Shown here piece by piece: positions 33,781 to 41,606 of a stretch of DNA of 64,000 bases (its first letter is position 1; every line of letters starts with the position of its first letter). The DNA is from Streptomyces sp. AA1529 (lineage in GTDB: Bacteria > Actinomycetota > Actinomycetes > Streptomycetales > Streptomycetaceae): NCBI RefSeq assembly GCF_000280905.1, contig NZ_ALAP01000054.1, positions 1-64,000 on the forward strand. Reading direction: 5' to 3'. The translations under genes and the position numbers were made by a program. The notes beneath the pieces were generated by a model. That model was not told the DNA's origin, did no database searches, and saw only the letters and a program-made list of their open reading frames with translations.

Positions 33781-34896
33781 GTGAGCCAGCCAGGCGAGGA
33801 CGCACAGCACCAGGATCCGACGACCGGTATCCGGGGCGAGGCGCGGGGCGAGGCCCCCGTACCCCTCTCCGTCCTCGACCTGGTCAACGTGGGCGAGGGG
33901 TACACCGCCCGGGAGGCGCTGGAGACCTCCGCCCGGATGGCGGCTCTCGCCGACGCCCGCGGCTTCACCCGCTACTGGGTGGCCGAACACCACTCCATGC
34001 CGGGCGTCGCCAGTTCCTCGCCCGCGGTCATCCTGGCCCATCTGGCCTCCCGCACCAGCCGCGTCCGGCTGGGCTCGGGCGGCGTGATGCTGCCCAACCA
34101 CGCCCCGCTGGTGATCGCCGAGCAGTTCGGCACGCTGGAGGCGCTGGCGCCGGGCCGGATCGACCTGGGCCTGGGCCGGGCACCGGGCACCGACGGCGCG
34201 ACGGCAGCCGCGCTGCGGCGCACCGAGAAGCTGCGCGAGGGCGCCGACGACTTCCCGCAGCAGCTCGCCGAACTGATCCGGTTCCTGGACGACGACTTCC
34301 CCGACGGCCACCGCTACGCCCGCATCCACGCCGTGCCCGGGCCCGTGCAGACCCGCGGCACGGGGGCGGACGGCGCCGCGCACCGGCCGCCGGTGTGGCT
34401 GCTGGGCTCCTCCGGATTCAGCGCCCAGCTCGCGGGGCAGCTGGGGCTCCCGTTCGCCTTCGCGCACCACTTCTCGGCCGCCAACACGCTCCCGGCCCTG
34501 GAGCTCTACCGCGAGACGTTCCGCCCCTCGGCGGTGCTGGCCGAGCCGTACGCGCTGATCGGCGCCGCCGCGCTGGCCGCCGAGGACGAGAAGGAGGCCC
34601 GCCGCCAGGTGCTGACGGGCGCCCTGTCCATGGTGCGGCTGCGGACCGGGCGGCCCGGACTGATCCCCACCCCGGAGGAGGCCGAGGCGTACCCGTTCAG
34701 CCCCGTGGAGCGCGACTTCGTGGACAGCTGGCTGGGCAACGTCACCTACGGCACCCCCGACGCCGTGCGGGCGGGTCTCGACGCGCTGGTCGAGCGGACC
34801 GGCGCCGACGAGCTGATGCTCACCGCCAACGCGCACACCCCCGGGGCCCGCGCCCGGTCGCTGGAACTGATAGCCGACGCCTACCGGCTTCCCTGA
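33781..34896 (+). CDS. LLM-class flavin-dependent oxidoreductase (luciferase-like monooxygenase)
   Basis: A 371-residue TIM-barrel flavoprotein with PLSVLDLVNVGEGYTAREAL, RYWVAEHHSMPGVASSSP, RVRLGSGGVMLPNHAPLVIAEQ and GRIDLGLGRAPG. These are diagnostic of the F420/FMN-dependent LLM class, in the YhbW-like subgroup. About 30 polar residues precede the core. The start is GTG 33781; AGGAGG is about 14 nt upstream, rather far. It follows the racemase pair but is separated by a terminator, so membership of the catabolic block is uncertain. Confidence 0.88.
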   Translation: MSQPGEDAQHQDPTTGIRGEARGEAPVPLSVLDLVNVGEGYTAREALETSARMAALADARGFTRYWVAEHHSMPGVASSSPAVILAHLASRTSRVRLGSGGVMLPNHAPLVIAEQFGTLEALAPGRIDLGLGRAPGTDGATAAALRRTEKLREGADDFPQQLAELIRFLDDDFPDGHRYARIHAVPGPVQTRGTGADGAAHRPPVWLLGSSGFSAQLAGQLGLPFAFAHHFSAANTLPALELYRETFRPSAVLAEPYALIGAAALAAEDEKEARRQVLTGALSMVRLRTGRPGLIPTPEEAEAYPFSPVERDFVDSWLGNVTYGTPDAVRAGLDALVERTGADELMLTANAHTPGARARSLELIADAYRLP

Positions 34897-34897
34897 C

Positions 34898-34932
34898 CGG
34901 CTACCGGCTACCGGCTACCGGCTACCGGCTAC
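34898..34932. repeat. Five perfect 7-bp tandem repeats (CGGCTAC) after the LLM gene
   Basis: Five copies of CGGCTAC, flanked on both sides by nearly the same sequence (TACCGGCTTCCCTGACC before, TACCGCTTCCCTGACC after). The gene's own last codons and stop are thus duplicated around the array, pointing to slippage-driven expansion. Confidence 0.85.
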
Positions 34933-35015
34933 CGCTTCCCTGACCTGCTGCGGCGGTTCCGGAGGGGGCGCTCCCGGTTCCGGGCGGCGCTCTCCCGGAA
35001 CCGGGCTCCGGAGGA

Positions 35016-36833
35016 CTACGCGCTGCCCGCCTCCGGGGGCGCCCACGCCAGCAGGTCGGCGATCCGGTCGGCTGCCATCGGTTTGGCGTAGTGCCAGCCC
35101 TGGCCCGTGTCGCAGCCGATCCGGCGGAGCCGTTCGGCCTGCGCCGGGCCCTCCACGCACTCGGCGGTGACGGTCAGGCCCAGCTTGTGCGCGAGCTGGA
35201 CCAGGGCCGTCACGATCGTCTCGTCCGCGGGGTTCTGGTGCCGTGCCGTGCGGAAGCCGCGGACGAAGGTGCCGTCCAGCTTGAGCGCGCGTACCGGGAG
35301 GCGGCTGAGGTAGGCCAGGTTGGAGTAGCCGGTGCCGAAGTCGTCGATGGCGATGCGCACCCCCATCTCCGAGAGCGCCTGCAATGCCTGGAGGGGCCGA
35401 CCGGCCGACCCCATCACCGCCGACTCGGTCAGCTCCAGCTGGAGCAGCCCGGCGGGCAGCCCGGTCTCCTCCAGGATCCGGGCCACGTCCCGCACCAGGT
35501 CGGAGTCCCACACCTGGCGCACCGCCACGTTGACGCTCACGTACAGCGGCGGTCCGGCGTGCTCCCGCATCCAGCGCCGCGCCTGCCGGCAGGACTCCTC
35601 CAGCACCCAGCGGCCCAGCGGCACGATGGCGCCGTTCTCCTCCGCGAGGCCGATGAACCGGTCCGGGCTGAGCCTTCCGAACTGCGGATGCTGCCAGCGC
35701 ACCAGCGCCTCGACCCCGCGCAGCCGGTCGTCGGCGAAGCCCACGATCGGCTGGTACTCCAGCACGAACTCGCCCCGCTCCACGGCCCGGCGCAGGGTGG
35801 AGGAGAGGGACTGCCGGGTCATCCGGTGGGCGTTGCGCTCCGGGTCGAAGAGCGTCCAGCGGGCCTTGCCGTCGGCCTTGGCCCAGTACAGCGTGGTGTC
35901 GGCCGCCTGCATCAGCTCGGTGGGCGTGGTGCCGGCCGTCTCCCGTTCGACGACTCCGATGCTGGCCGAGACCGACAGCCGCTGCCCGGCCAGGTCGAAC
36001 GGCCGCTGGAGGGTGGTCAGGATGGACTGGGCGAGCTGGGTGAGCTGCTCGGTGCCGGTGGAGGACTCGACCAGCAGTGCGAACTCGTCACCGCCCAGCC
36101 GGGCCACCAGATGGCCGCCGCCGTCCTCCCCGCCCGCCTCGGCGCACAGGGTCAGCCGCTGGGCCACCGCGTCCAGCAGGCTGTCGCCGATCCGGTGGCC
36201 GAGGGTGTCGTTGACGGCCTTGAAGCCGTCCAGGTCGAGGTAGCACAGCCCGGTCCGGCCCGTCGCCGAGTCGGCCAGCGCTCCGGCCAGCCGCTCGAAG
36301 AAGAGGGTGCGGTTGGGCAGCCTGGTGACCGGGTCGTGCATCTGCAGATGCCGCAGCCGCTCCTGGAGGTCGCGGCGCTCGCTGATGTCCGCGATGGACA
36401 GCAGCGCCTCGCCGCCGCGCGCGGTGGGGGTCACCGTGATCTCGGCCCAGAGGGTGTGGCCGTCGGCGTGCTTGAGCCTGCGGGTGCAGGACATCCGGTC
36501 GGTGCGGCCCTGCAGCGTCTCGTGGTAGGCGCTGCGCACCCGTCCGTCCAGGCCGAGCCCGGCCAGTTCGGCGATGGGCCGTGCGGTCAGCCGGTGCGGC
36601 TCGGCGCCCAGCAGGATTCCCAGCGCCCGGTTGGCCGTCAGCACCCGGCCGTTGGGGTCGACGATGGCCATCGGCAGTTGCGCCGCGTGGAAGGCGGCCC
36701 GGAAGTCGCTCTCGTTGTGCCCGTGGTGTGCGCGCCGCCGCCACCGCTTGTGGCTACTTTCCGTGATGGTCTGGGGTTGGGTTACGAGGGCTTCGCCGGA
36801 GTCTTTGCCCGGTCCTTCGAGGGGTCCGTTCAC
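35016..36833 (-). CDS. PAS-GGDEF-EAL cyclic-di-GMP enzyme (CdgA-like)
   Basis: A 605-residue soluble composite protein: PAS domain (about 43-153), diguanylate cyclase domain with intact GGDEF (247-251), and phosphodiesterase domain with EAL (375-377), DDFGTGYSN and CVEGPAQAERL. Both active sites look complete. No RxxD inhibitory site precedes GGDEF. There are no membrane helices. Domain order and genomic setting fit the S. coelicolor CdgA, a BldD-controlled developmental c-di-GMP enzyme. GTG 36833 with GGAG six bases upstream is preferred; ATG 36929 would add 32 residues. Confidence 0.9.
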   Translation of the reverse strand: MNGPLEGPGKDSGEALVTQPQTITESSHKRWRRRAHHGHNESDFRAAFHAAQLPMAIVDPNGRVLTANRALGILLGAEPHRLTARPIAELAGLGLDGRVRSAYHETLQGRTDRMSCTRRLKHADGHTLWAEITVTPTARGGEALLSIADISERRDLQERLRHLQMHDPVTRLPNRTLFFERLAGALADSATGRTGLCYLDLDGFKAVNDTLGHRIGDSLLDAVAQRLTLCAEAGGEDGGGHLVARLGGDEFALLVESSTGTEQLTQLAQSILTTLQRPFDLAGQRLSVSASIGVVERETAGTTPTELMQAADTTLYWAKADGKARWTLFDPERNAHRMTRQSLSSTLRRAVERGEFVLEYQPIVGFADDRLRGVEALVRWQHPQFGRLSPDRFIGLAEENGAIVPLGRWVLEESCRQARRWMREHAGPPLYVSVNVAVRQVWDSDLVRDVARILEETGLPAGLLQLELTESAVMGSAGRPLQALQALSEMGVRIAIDDFGTGYSNLAYLSRLPVRALKLDGTFVRGFRTARHQNPADETIVTALVQLAHKLGLTVTAECVEGPAQAERLRRIGCDTGQGWHYAKPMAADRIADLLAWAPPEAGSA

Positions 36834-37183
36834 CGATCGCTCCGCGGGGGGCTCGTCTCGTGCGGATCGGTCGGCCGGCTGCCCGTGGGCCGCCCAGGGG
36901 AGGATCCGCGCTGGAAATGTGCCGATCATAGAGGTTGGCGCAAGAGCGGAGCCAGTGTCTCCGCTCGGGCTTCCGGTCGGTCGGGTGGCCGGGAGCCGGG
37001 CGTGGGCGCAGGGGTGACCGTTTCTGCATCGGTCCTGAGTGTGCCCTGATCACTATCGACCGCCCATTACGAAGAGTAGTCATACTGCGGTTGACTCGTC
37101 CGGTCTATCGAAACAGCGCATCACCGGACATACGGCGCGAATCTGAGGAAGGTCCATCCGTCCTCTTCCGGTGAGGTCTTCGC
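36834..37183. promoter_or_regulatory. Divergent promoter region of the c-di-GMP gene and the protease gene, with a BldD-box-like site
   Basis: A 350-bp region between divergent genes. TTACGAAGAGTAG (37067-37079) resembles the BldD consensus (TnACnC(A/T)GnGTnA) at seven of nine defined positions. BldD is known to control c-di-GMP enzyme genes in Streptomyces. Around 37040-37160 the DNA is noticeably more A/T-rich than its neighbours, as expected for promoters. I see no further clear elements. Confidence 0.4.
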
Positions 37184-38578
37184 GTGGCGCGTGCGTCTGT
37201 ACCCGACGGAGTGGCTCCGCGCCGTCCCGGGCGCGGCGCGGACTCCCTGGGGCCCGGTGTCCGGCACCGGGTGGGAGCGGTGCTCATGGCGCTGACCGCC
37301 TTCATGGGGGTCGGCCTGGTGGCCGGTCCCGTGCAGGCCGTCGCGGTGGGCATGCCGTGCGCCCTGCCGCGTACCGATGCGCACCACTCGCTGGGTCTGG
37401 ACACCTGGAACGCCTCCTATCCGCGCCCCGAGGGGACGCTCGACGCCGCCCTTCTCTTTCTCTCTTTCCCCGATGCGACCCCGATGGCCACCCCTCGCGA
37501 GCTTGTGAATGACCATTTCCCTGCTACTTCAGACTTTTTCAAGCGGGCGAGTTACGGAAAGCTCCGCTTGCGACCGCGTCCGATCGACCGCTGGATCCGG
37601 ATGCCCCGCCCCGCGGCGGAATACGACATACAGCGGGACTGGCGCGCTGACCTGCGCAACTCCTACCTCCGCGACGCCGTTGCCGCCGCCGACCCCCAGG
37701 TGGACTTCAGCCGCTACGACGTCGTCTACCTGATCGCAGACCCGGACGCCCCGGGAGTGGATCCCGATGCGACAAAAGTGGTCAACCTCAATGAGCCGCT
37801 GCACGCGGACGGGGTGGGGCTCGACCGCATCGTCACCGTGTTCGAACAGAGCCCACCCGACCGCAACGTGCTGGCCCACGAGACCGGGCACCTCTTCGAC
37901 CTGCCCGACCTCTACCAGCGCCCCGCCGACGGCAAGGCGGACTGGGACACCAGGGTCGGGGACTGGGACCTGATGGGCAGCCAGTTCGGACTCGCGCCCG
38001 AGCCGTTCGGCTGGCACAAGTGGAAGCTCGGCTGGCTGGACCGGTCCAACGTGGCCTGCATCCCGACCACCGGCGACGCGGCCCGGCAGCAGGCGCACGC
38101 GGAATCGCCCCGGACCCGCTACACCCTGCGGCCCCTGACGGCCCCCGCGCACCGCGCGCGTGCCCGCCACCAGGTGCGGCGCCCGGTCGCGGCCGGAGCC
38201 GGTCCGCCGGCCGCACCCGAGCCTGCGGCCCCGGCGGCGGGCGCGGACGGAGTCCGGCTCCTCGTCCTGCGGACCGGCGCGCACCGGGCCCTGGTGATGG
38301 AGATCCGCGAGCGCGCGGGCAACGACGCGGGAGCCTGCTCCGAGGGGCTGCTGATCTACCGGGTGAGCAGCGACACCCCCTCCACGCACGGCCCCGTGGA
38401 GGTCGTCGACGGCCATCCGGGGACCTCCCGCTGCCGCGAGACCTCCGTGCACAGCCAGCTCGCCGACGCGCCGCTCGGCGTGGGCGAGAGCTGGTCCGAT
38501 CCCCGGGACGCCCTCCGTGTCGAGGTCACCGGACGCACTCCGGAAGGCGACTGGGAACTGCGCGTGGTCCGGGAGTGA
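37184..38578 (+). CDS. Secreted M6-type metalloprotease-like protein
   Basis: A 464-residue exported protein with a signal-type helix (VGAVLMALTAFMGVGLVAG) and zinc motif HETGH (His232, Glu233, His236) followed by LFDLPDLYQ, where Asp239 or Asp242 would be the third ligand. The downstream stretch TRVGDWDLMGSQFG with PFGWHKWKLGWL is the met-turn and post-catalytic region typical of M6 (immune inhibitor A-like) peptidases. The C-terminal half is a beta domain interrupted by an Ala/Pro-rich insert. GTG 37184 follows GAGG. Confidence 0.82.
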   Translation: MARASVPDGVAPRRPGRGADSLGPGVRHRVGAVLMALTAFMGVGLVAGPVQAVAVGMPCALPRTDAHHSLGLDTWNASYPRPEGTLDAALLFLSFPDATPMATPRELVNDHFPATSDFFKRASYGKLRLRPRPIDRWIRMPRPAAEYDIQRDWRADLRNSYLRDAVAAADPQVDFSRYDVVYLIADPDAPGVDPDATKVVNLNEPLHADGVGLDRIVTVFEQSPPDRNVLAHETGHLFDLPDLYQRPADGKADWDTRVGDWDLMGSQFGLAPEPFGWHKWKLGWLDRSNVACIPTTGDAARQQAHAESPRTRYTLRPLTAPAHRARARHQVRRPVAAGAGPPAAPEPAAPAAGADGVRLLVLRTGAHRALVMEIRERAGNDAGACSEGLLIYRVSSDTPSTHGPVEVVDGHPGTSRCRETSVHSQLADAPLGVGESWSDPRDALRVEVTGRTPEGDWELRVVRE

Positions 38579-38671
38579 CGCGCCGCGCGCGGCGGGCGGT
38601 CCGGGGCCGGTGGACGGGGAGCGGGCCGCCCGGGGCCGGACGGCGGCGCCACGGGCGCCGGGGGCCGCGGG

Positions 38672-39304
38672 TCAGTCGCACAGCTCCGCCGAGCGGTGCG
38701 CCTGGGCGAGCCGGCGCAGCGCGGCCAGCAGCGCATCGCCCAGGATGTTGCCCAGGACCACCGCCTCGGCCCTCGCGTCGGCGTCCGGGCGCTTCCGGAC
38801 GATCTCCAGATCGGTGGCGGCCACGGCGTCCGCGGCCCGCGCGTAGGTGTCGAGCTGGTCGGCGAAGTCGTCCTGGCCCAGCCTCCGCAGCGCGCCCAGC
38901 ACCCGCGCCGCGGCGGCCAGGGCCGGAGCGTGCTCCTCGACCTGCCAGCCCTGGCGTGCGACCAGGGCCCGGATCTCGGTGAGGGCCTCGCGCTGTCCCG
39001 GCTCCTCCGGGTGGGCCGGCCCCGTCCGGGCGGCCGGGACGGTCTGCCGGGCGGCGCCCAGCACCTTGCGGCTGCCGCTCTGCGGGCTGTCGAGCGCGGC
39101 GACGACGTCGCGGGCGGCGGCGACCGAGAGTCCGCCCACCTCCAGCAGGGCACGGATGAGACGCAGCCTGGTCACATGCTGCTCGTCGTACCGCGCCTGG
39201 TTGCGACCGGTGCGCTCGCCGGGCGCCAGCAGCGACTCCCGCACGTAGTACTTGATCGTCGGTGCGGGCACTCCGCTGAGTCGACTCAGCTCCGCAATGC
39301 GCAT
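38672..39304 (-). CDS. MerR-family transcriptional regulator
   Basis: A 210-residue regulator with an N-terminal MerR winged helix (MRIAELSRLSGVPAPTIKYYVRESLL, with ARYDEQHVTRLRLI) and a long helical C-terminal domain without metal-binding cysteines. It is therefore likely to sense an organic ligand or act constitutively. ATG 39304 is chosen because GGAGAAGGG lies upstream; ATG 39337 would add 11 residues. The gene stands alone, between the protease gene and tRNA-Lys. Confidence 0.87.
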   Translation of the reverse strand: MRIAELSRLSGVPAPTIKYYVRESLLAPGERTGRNQARYDEQHVTRLRLIRALLEVGGLSVAAARDVVAALDSPQSGSRKVLGAARQTVPAARTGPAHPEEPGQREALTEIRALVARQGWQVEEHAPALAAAARVLGALRRLGQDDFADQLDTYARAADAVAATDLEIVRKRPDADARAEAVVLGNILGDALLAALRRLAQAHRSAELCD

Positions 39305-39451
39305 CGGTTTCCCTTCTCCGCTCTGCACGGGGGCCATGTGCACCTTCTCCCACCCTTGATAGATAGTCCAACTATCGGGAGTGGAGCTGCTCGCTATCCA
39401 CGGCGTCCGGCCCCGGATCTGCCGTGCCGGTCCCGGGCCGGCCGCACGCAC

Positions 39452-39487
39452 GTCGAAGGCCCCCCGCTTCCGCGAGGGGCCTTCGAC
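39452..39487 (-). terminator. Terminator hairpin of the second tRNA-Lys
   Basis: A 12-bp stem GTCGAAGGCCCC / GGGGCCTTCGAC with a 12-nt loop, directly after the 3' end of the minus-strand tRNA. Confidence 0.8.
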
Positions 39488-39493
39488 TGTCTG

Positions 39494-39567
39494 TGCGCCG
39501 CCAGGGACTCGAACCCCGGACCCGCTGATTAAGAGTCAGCTGCTCTAACCAACTGAGCTAGCGGCGC
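39494..39567 (-). tRNA. tRNA-Lys (CTT), second copy
   Basis: The reverse complement is identical over all 74 bases to the copy at 23567-23640, with anticodon CTT. The flanks are unrelated. Confidence 0.97.
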
Positions 39568-39684
39568 CTGCTGACGTCGTAGACCTTAGCACCACGATCC
39601 GGTGAAGCGAAAATCGATATTCCGCACGCCCCCCTCCCGACCTGCGACGCCCCGGCACGCTGCCGGGGACGCCGCCGGGGACGC

Positions 39685-40089
39685 TCACTGCCGGCCGGGC
39701 GGCCGAGTGCCCGGCACCCGGTCCCGCAGCAGATCCTGGCCGAACTGGATCATCTTCCGGGCGTACTCCTCGCTCCAGCCGCCCCGGTCCGCGATCGCCT
39801 CGTCCGGCAGCTTGTCGAAGCGCTTGGGGTCGGCGAGCTGCGCGGCAGCCGACGCCTGGTACTCCTGCGCCCGGTCGGCGGCCGCACGGAACGCGTGCAC
39901 CAGCTCCGTCGCCCGGTCCAGCAGCTCCTTGGGGTCGGTGAGCGACTCCAGGCCGAAGAAGTGCTCGTCATCGGGGGCCGCCTCGGCCGGCTCGAACAGC
40001 AGCGGTGCCGGTCGGCGGTGCAGCGGGCCGCCCCCGCTCCCTCCGCCGGACGAGTGCGAGGGGTCCGGAGCCGAGTGCGGCTCAGCCAT
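39685..40089 (-). CDS. Small conserved-looking hypothetical protein downstream of the helicase operon
   Basis: A 134-residue soluble acidic protein. A Gly/Ser/Pro-rich N-terminus is followed by a helical region (LTDPKELLDRATELVHAFRAAADRAQEYQASAAAQLADPKRFDKLPDEAIADRG in two or three helices; coiled coil possible). ATG 40089 has GGAGG seven bases upstream. It lies 104 bp after the helicase gene in the same direction and may belong to that operon. I do not recognise a family. Confidence 0.6.
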   Translation of the reverse strand: MAEPHSAPDPSHSSGGGSGGGPLHRRPAPLLFEPAEAAPDDEHFFGLESLTDPKELLDRATELVHAFRAAADRAQEYQASAAAQLADPKRFDKLPDEAIADRGGWSEEYARKMIQFGQDLLRDRVPGTRPPGRQ

Positions 40090-40193
40090 GTACATACCTC
40101 CAAGGTGGTGGGCCGCCCTCCATTGTGCGCTCCGCACCCCCGTCCCCGCACGGCCCGCGGAAGCGGCAGCTCCGGAGCACCGGGCCCGCGCGG

Positions 40194-41606
40194 TCACCCC
40201 TCCCGCACCCGGTGCCGGGCCAGCTGCGCCAGCACCGCCTGATGGGCCTCCCAGCCGTCCGGAGCGGGCGCCGCGGCGCCCAGCTGCACCGGCTCGGTCG
40301 CCGGATGGTCGTCCAGCAGCGCGGCCACCCCCGCCCGGCACACCACCACGCACGCGTGCCGGTGCCGCGACGCCAGCACGCACAGCCGCCCCGTCTCCAG
40401 ATGGAAGTCGGTCGCGTCCGGCCGCCCGGACAGCGGATGCAGCACGACGGTGACGTCGAACTCCCGCCCCTGGAGCCGATTGGCCGTGTCGACGGTCACC
40501 CCCGCCGCTGCATCGCCCCCGGCCCCGCCCGGCGCGGCCAGCGCCGCCCGGACCGCCGCCGCCTGGTCCCGGTGCGCCGTGCCCACCGCGATCCGGTCGG
40601 CGGACAGCGGCGAGCCGGGGTCGCCGTCGCCGTGCTTCTCGCCGCGGGTGCGGCCCTCCCGCTCCAGCATCCGGTGCACCAGCCGCGCGACCGCCGCGAC
40701 GGCCTCCGGGTCCGTCCGGGGCGTCCGGGCCGCGGGCAGCTCCAGCAGGCCCCACCCGGCCCCGGCGGCCTCGTCCAGCACCGCGTCCAGCGGCGAGCCG
40801 TCGGCCGGCTCGGCGAAGGCGAGCCGCCGCTCGCCGGGTCCCGTCCCGCTGCGGAACGGCGTGTAGGGGTAGAACGCGTCCGACACCAGCTCGGCGGCCG
40901 AGGCGGGCAGCCGCCAGGAGACCGGCAGCCGGTGCTGCGGCAGCCCGGGGTTGTGCGCCAGCAGCGTGCCGACCGCACCGGCGGAGGGGTCGTGCGCCTG
41001 GCCCGCCCACTGCTCGACCCCGACCTGGCTGAACGGATCGAGCTGCCCCGGATCGCCCACGAACAGCGCCCGCTCGAACAGCCCGGCCACCGCCAGCAGC
41101 GCGTCCGACCGCATCTGGTACGCCTCGTCGACGATCGCGTACCGCCACGGCTGCTCCGGGGCCACCCAGGCCCACTTCGCCGCGGTGGAGACGACCACCT
41201 CCAGCCCCGCCAGATCCGCGGGCTTCGCGGAGGGCCGTACCGCGGGGTGCCGGTCCAGCATCGGGTCGTAGGGCCGGGGGTCGCTGCTGTGCAGCCGCCC
41301 CACCGGCAGCTCCGGGTCGGCTGTCGCCAGCCGGTCCACCAGGTCGTCCACCTGCGCGTTGGTCTGCGCGACGACCATCAGCGGATGCCCGGCCGCGGCC
41401 AGCTCGCGCGCGGCCCGCACCACCAGGGTGGACTTGCCCGCGCCGGGCGGCGAGTTCACCACCACCCCCCGGTGCGCGCCCCCCAGCGTGTCGGCCAGGA
41501 TCGCCTCGGTGGCCGCGGCGGCGGCCCGGCCCGGATCGGCCGCGCCCTCCGCGTCCGTGCCGCCCGCCCGCCGCGGGCTGCCCGGCCGCTCCACCAGCGC
41601 CGTCAC
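40194..41606 (-). CDS. SF1 helicase-like AAA protein (Upf1/Dna2 helicase type)
   Basis: A 470-residue protein with superfamily 1 motifs: Walker A NSPPGAGKST (Lys58), motif Ia VVAQTNAQVDDL, motif II IVDEAYQM (Asp160-Glu161), motif III GDPGQLDP, motif IV-like LPVSWRLP, and motif V VDTANRLQGREFDVTVV. The order and wording (PPGAGKST, TN.QVD, GDPGQL, QG.E.D) follow the Upf1-like SF1B group, not UvrD/Rep. GTG 41606 overlaps the stop of the upstream gene (GTGA), so the two are translationally coupled. Its genetic partner is a Cas4-like nuclease two genes upstream. Confidence 0.82.
   Translation of the reverse strand: MTALVERPGSPRRAGGTDAEGAADPGRAAAAATEAILADTLGGAHRGVVVNSPPGAGKSTLVVRAARELAAAGHPLMVVAQTNAQVDDLVDRLATADPELPVGRLHSSDPRPYDPMLDRHPAVRPSAKPADLAGLEVVVSTAAKWAWVAPEQPWRYAIVDEAYQMRSDALLAVAGLFERALFVGDPGQLDPFSQVGVEQWAGQAHDPSAGAVGTLLAHNPGLPQHRLPVSWRLPASAAELVSDAFYPYTPFRSGTGPGERRLAFAEPADGSPLDAVLDEAAGAGWGLLELPAARTPRTDPEAVAAVARLVHRMLEREGRTRGEKHGDGDPGSPLSADRIAVGTAHRDQAAAVRAALAAPGGAGGDAAAGVTVDTANRLQGREFDVTVVLHPLSGRPDATDFHLETGRLCVLASRHRHACVVVCRAGVAALLDDHPATEPVQLGAAAPAPDGWEAHQAVLAQLARHRVREG

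Noticed and set aside
23567..39567. A mobile island inserted between the two tRNA-Lys genes
   Set aside because: No integrase, transposase or partial tRNA repeat (attachment site) is present, and the composition and gene types match the flanks.
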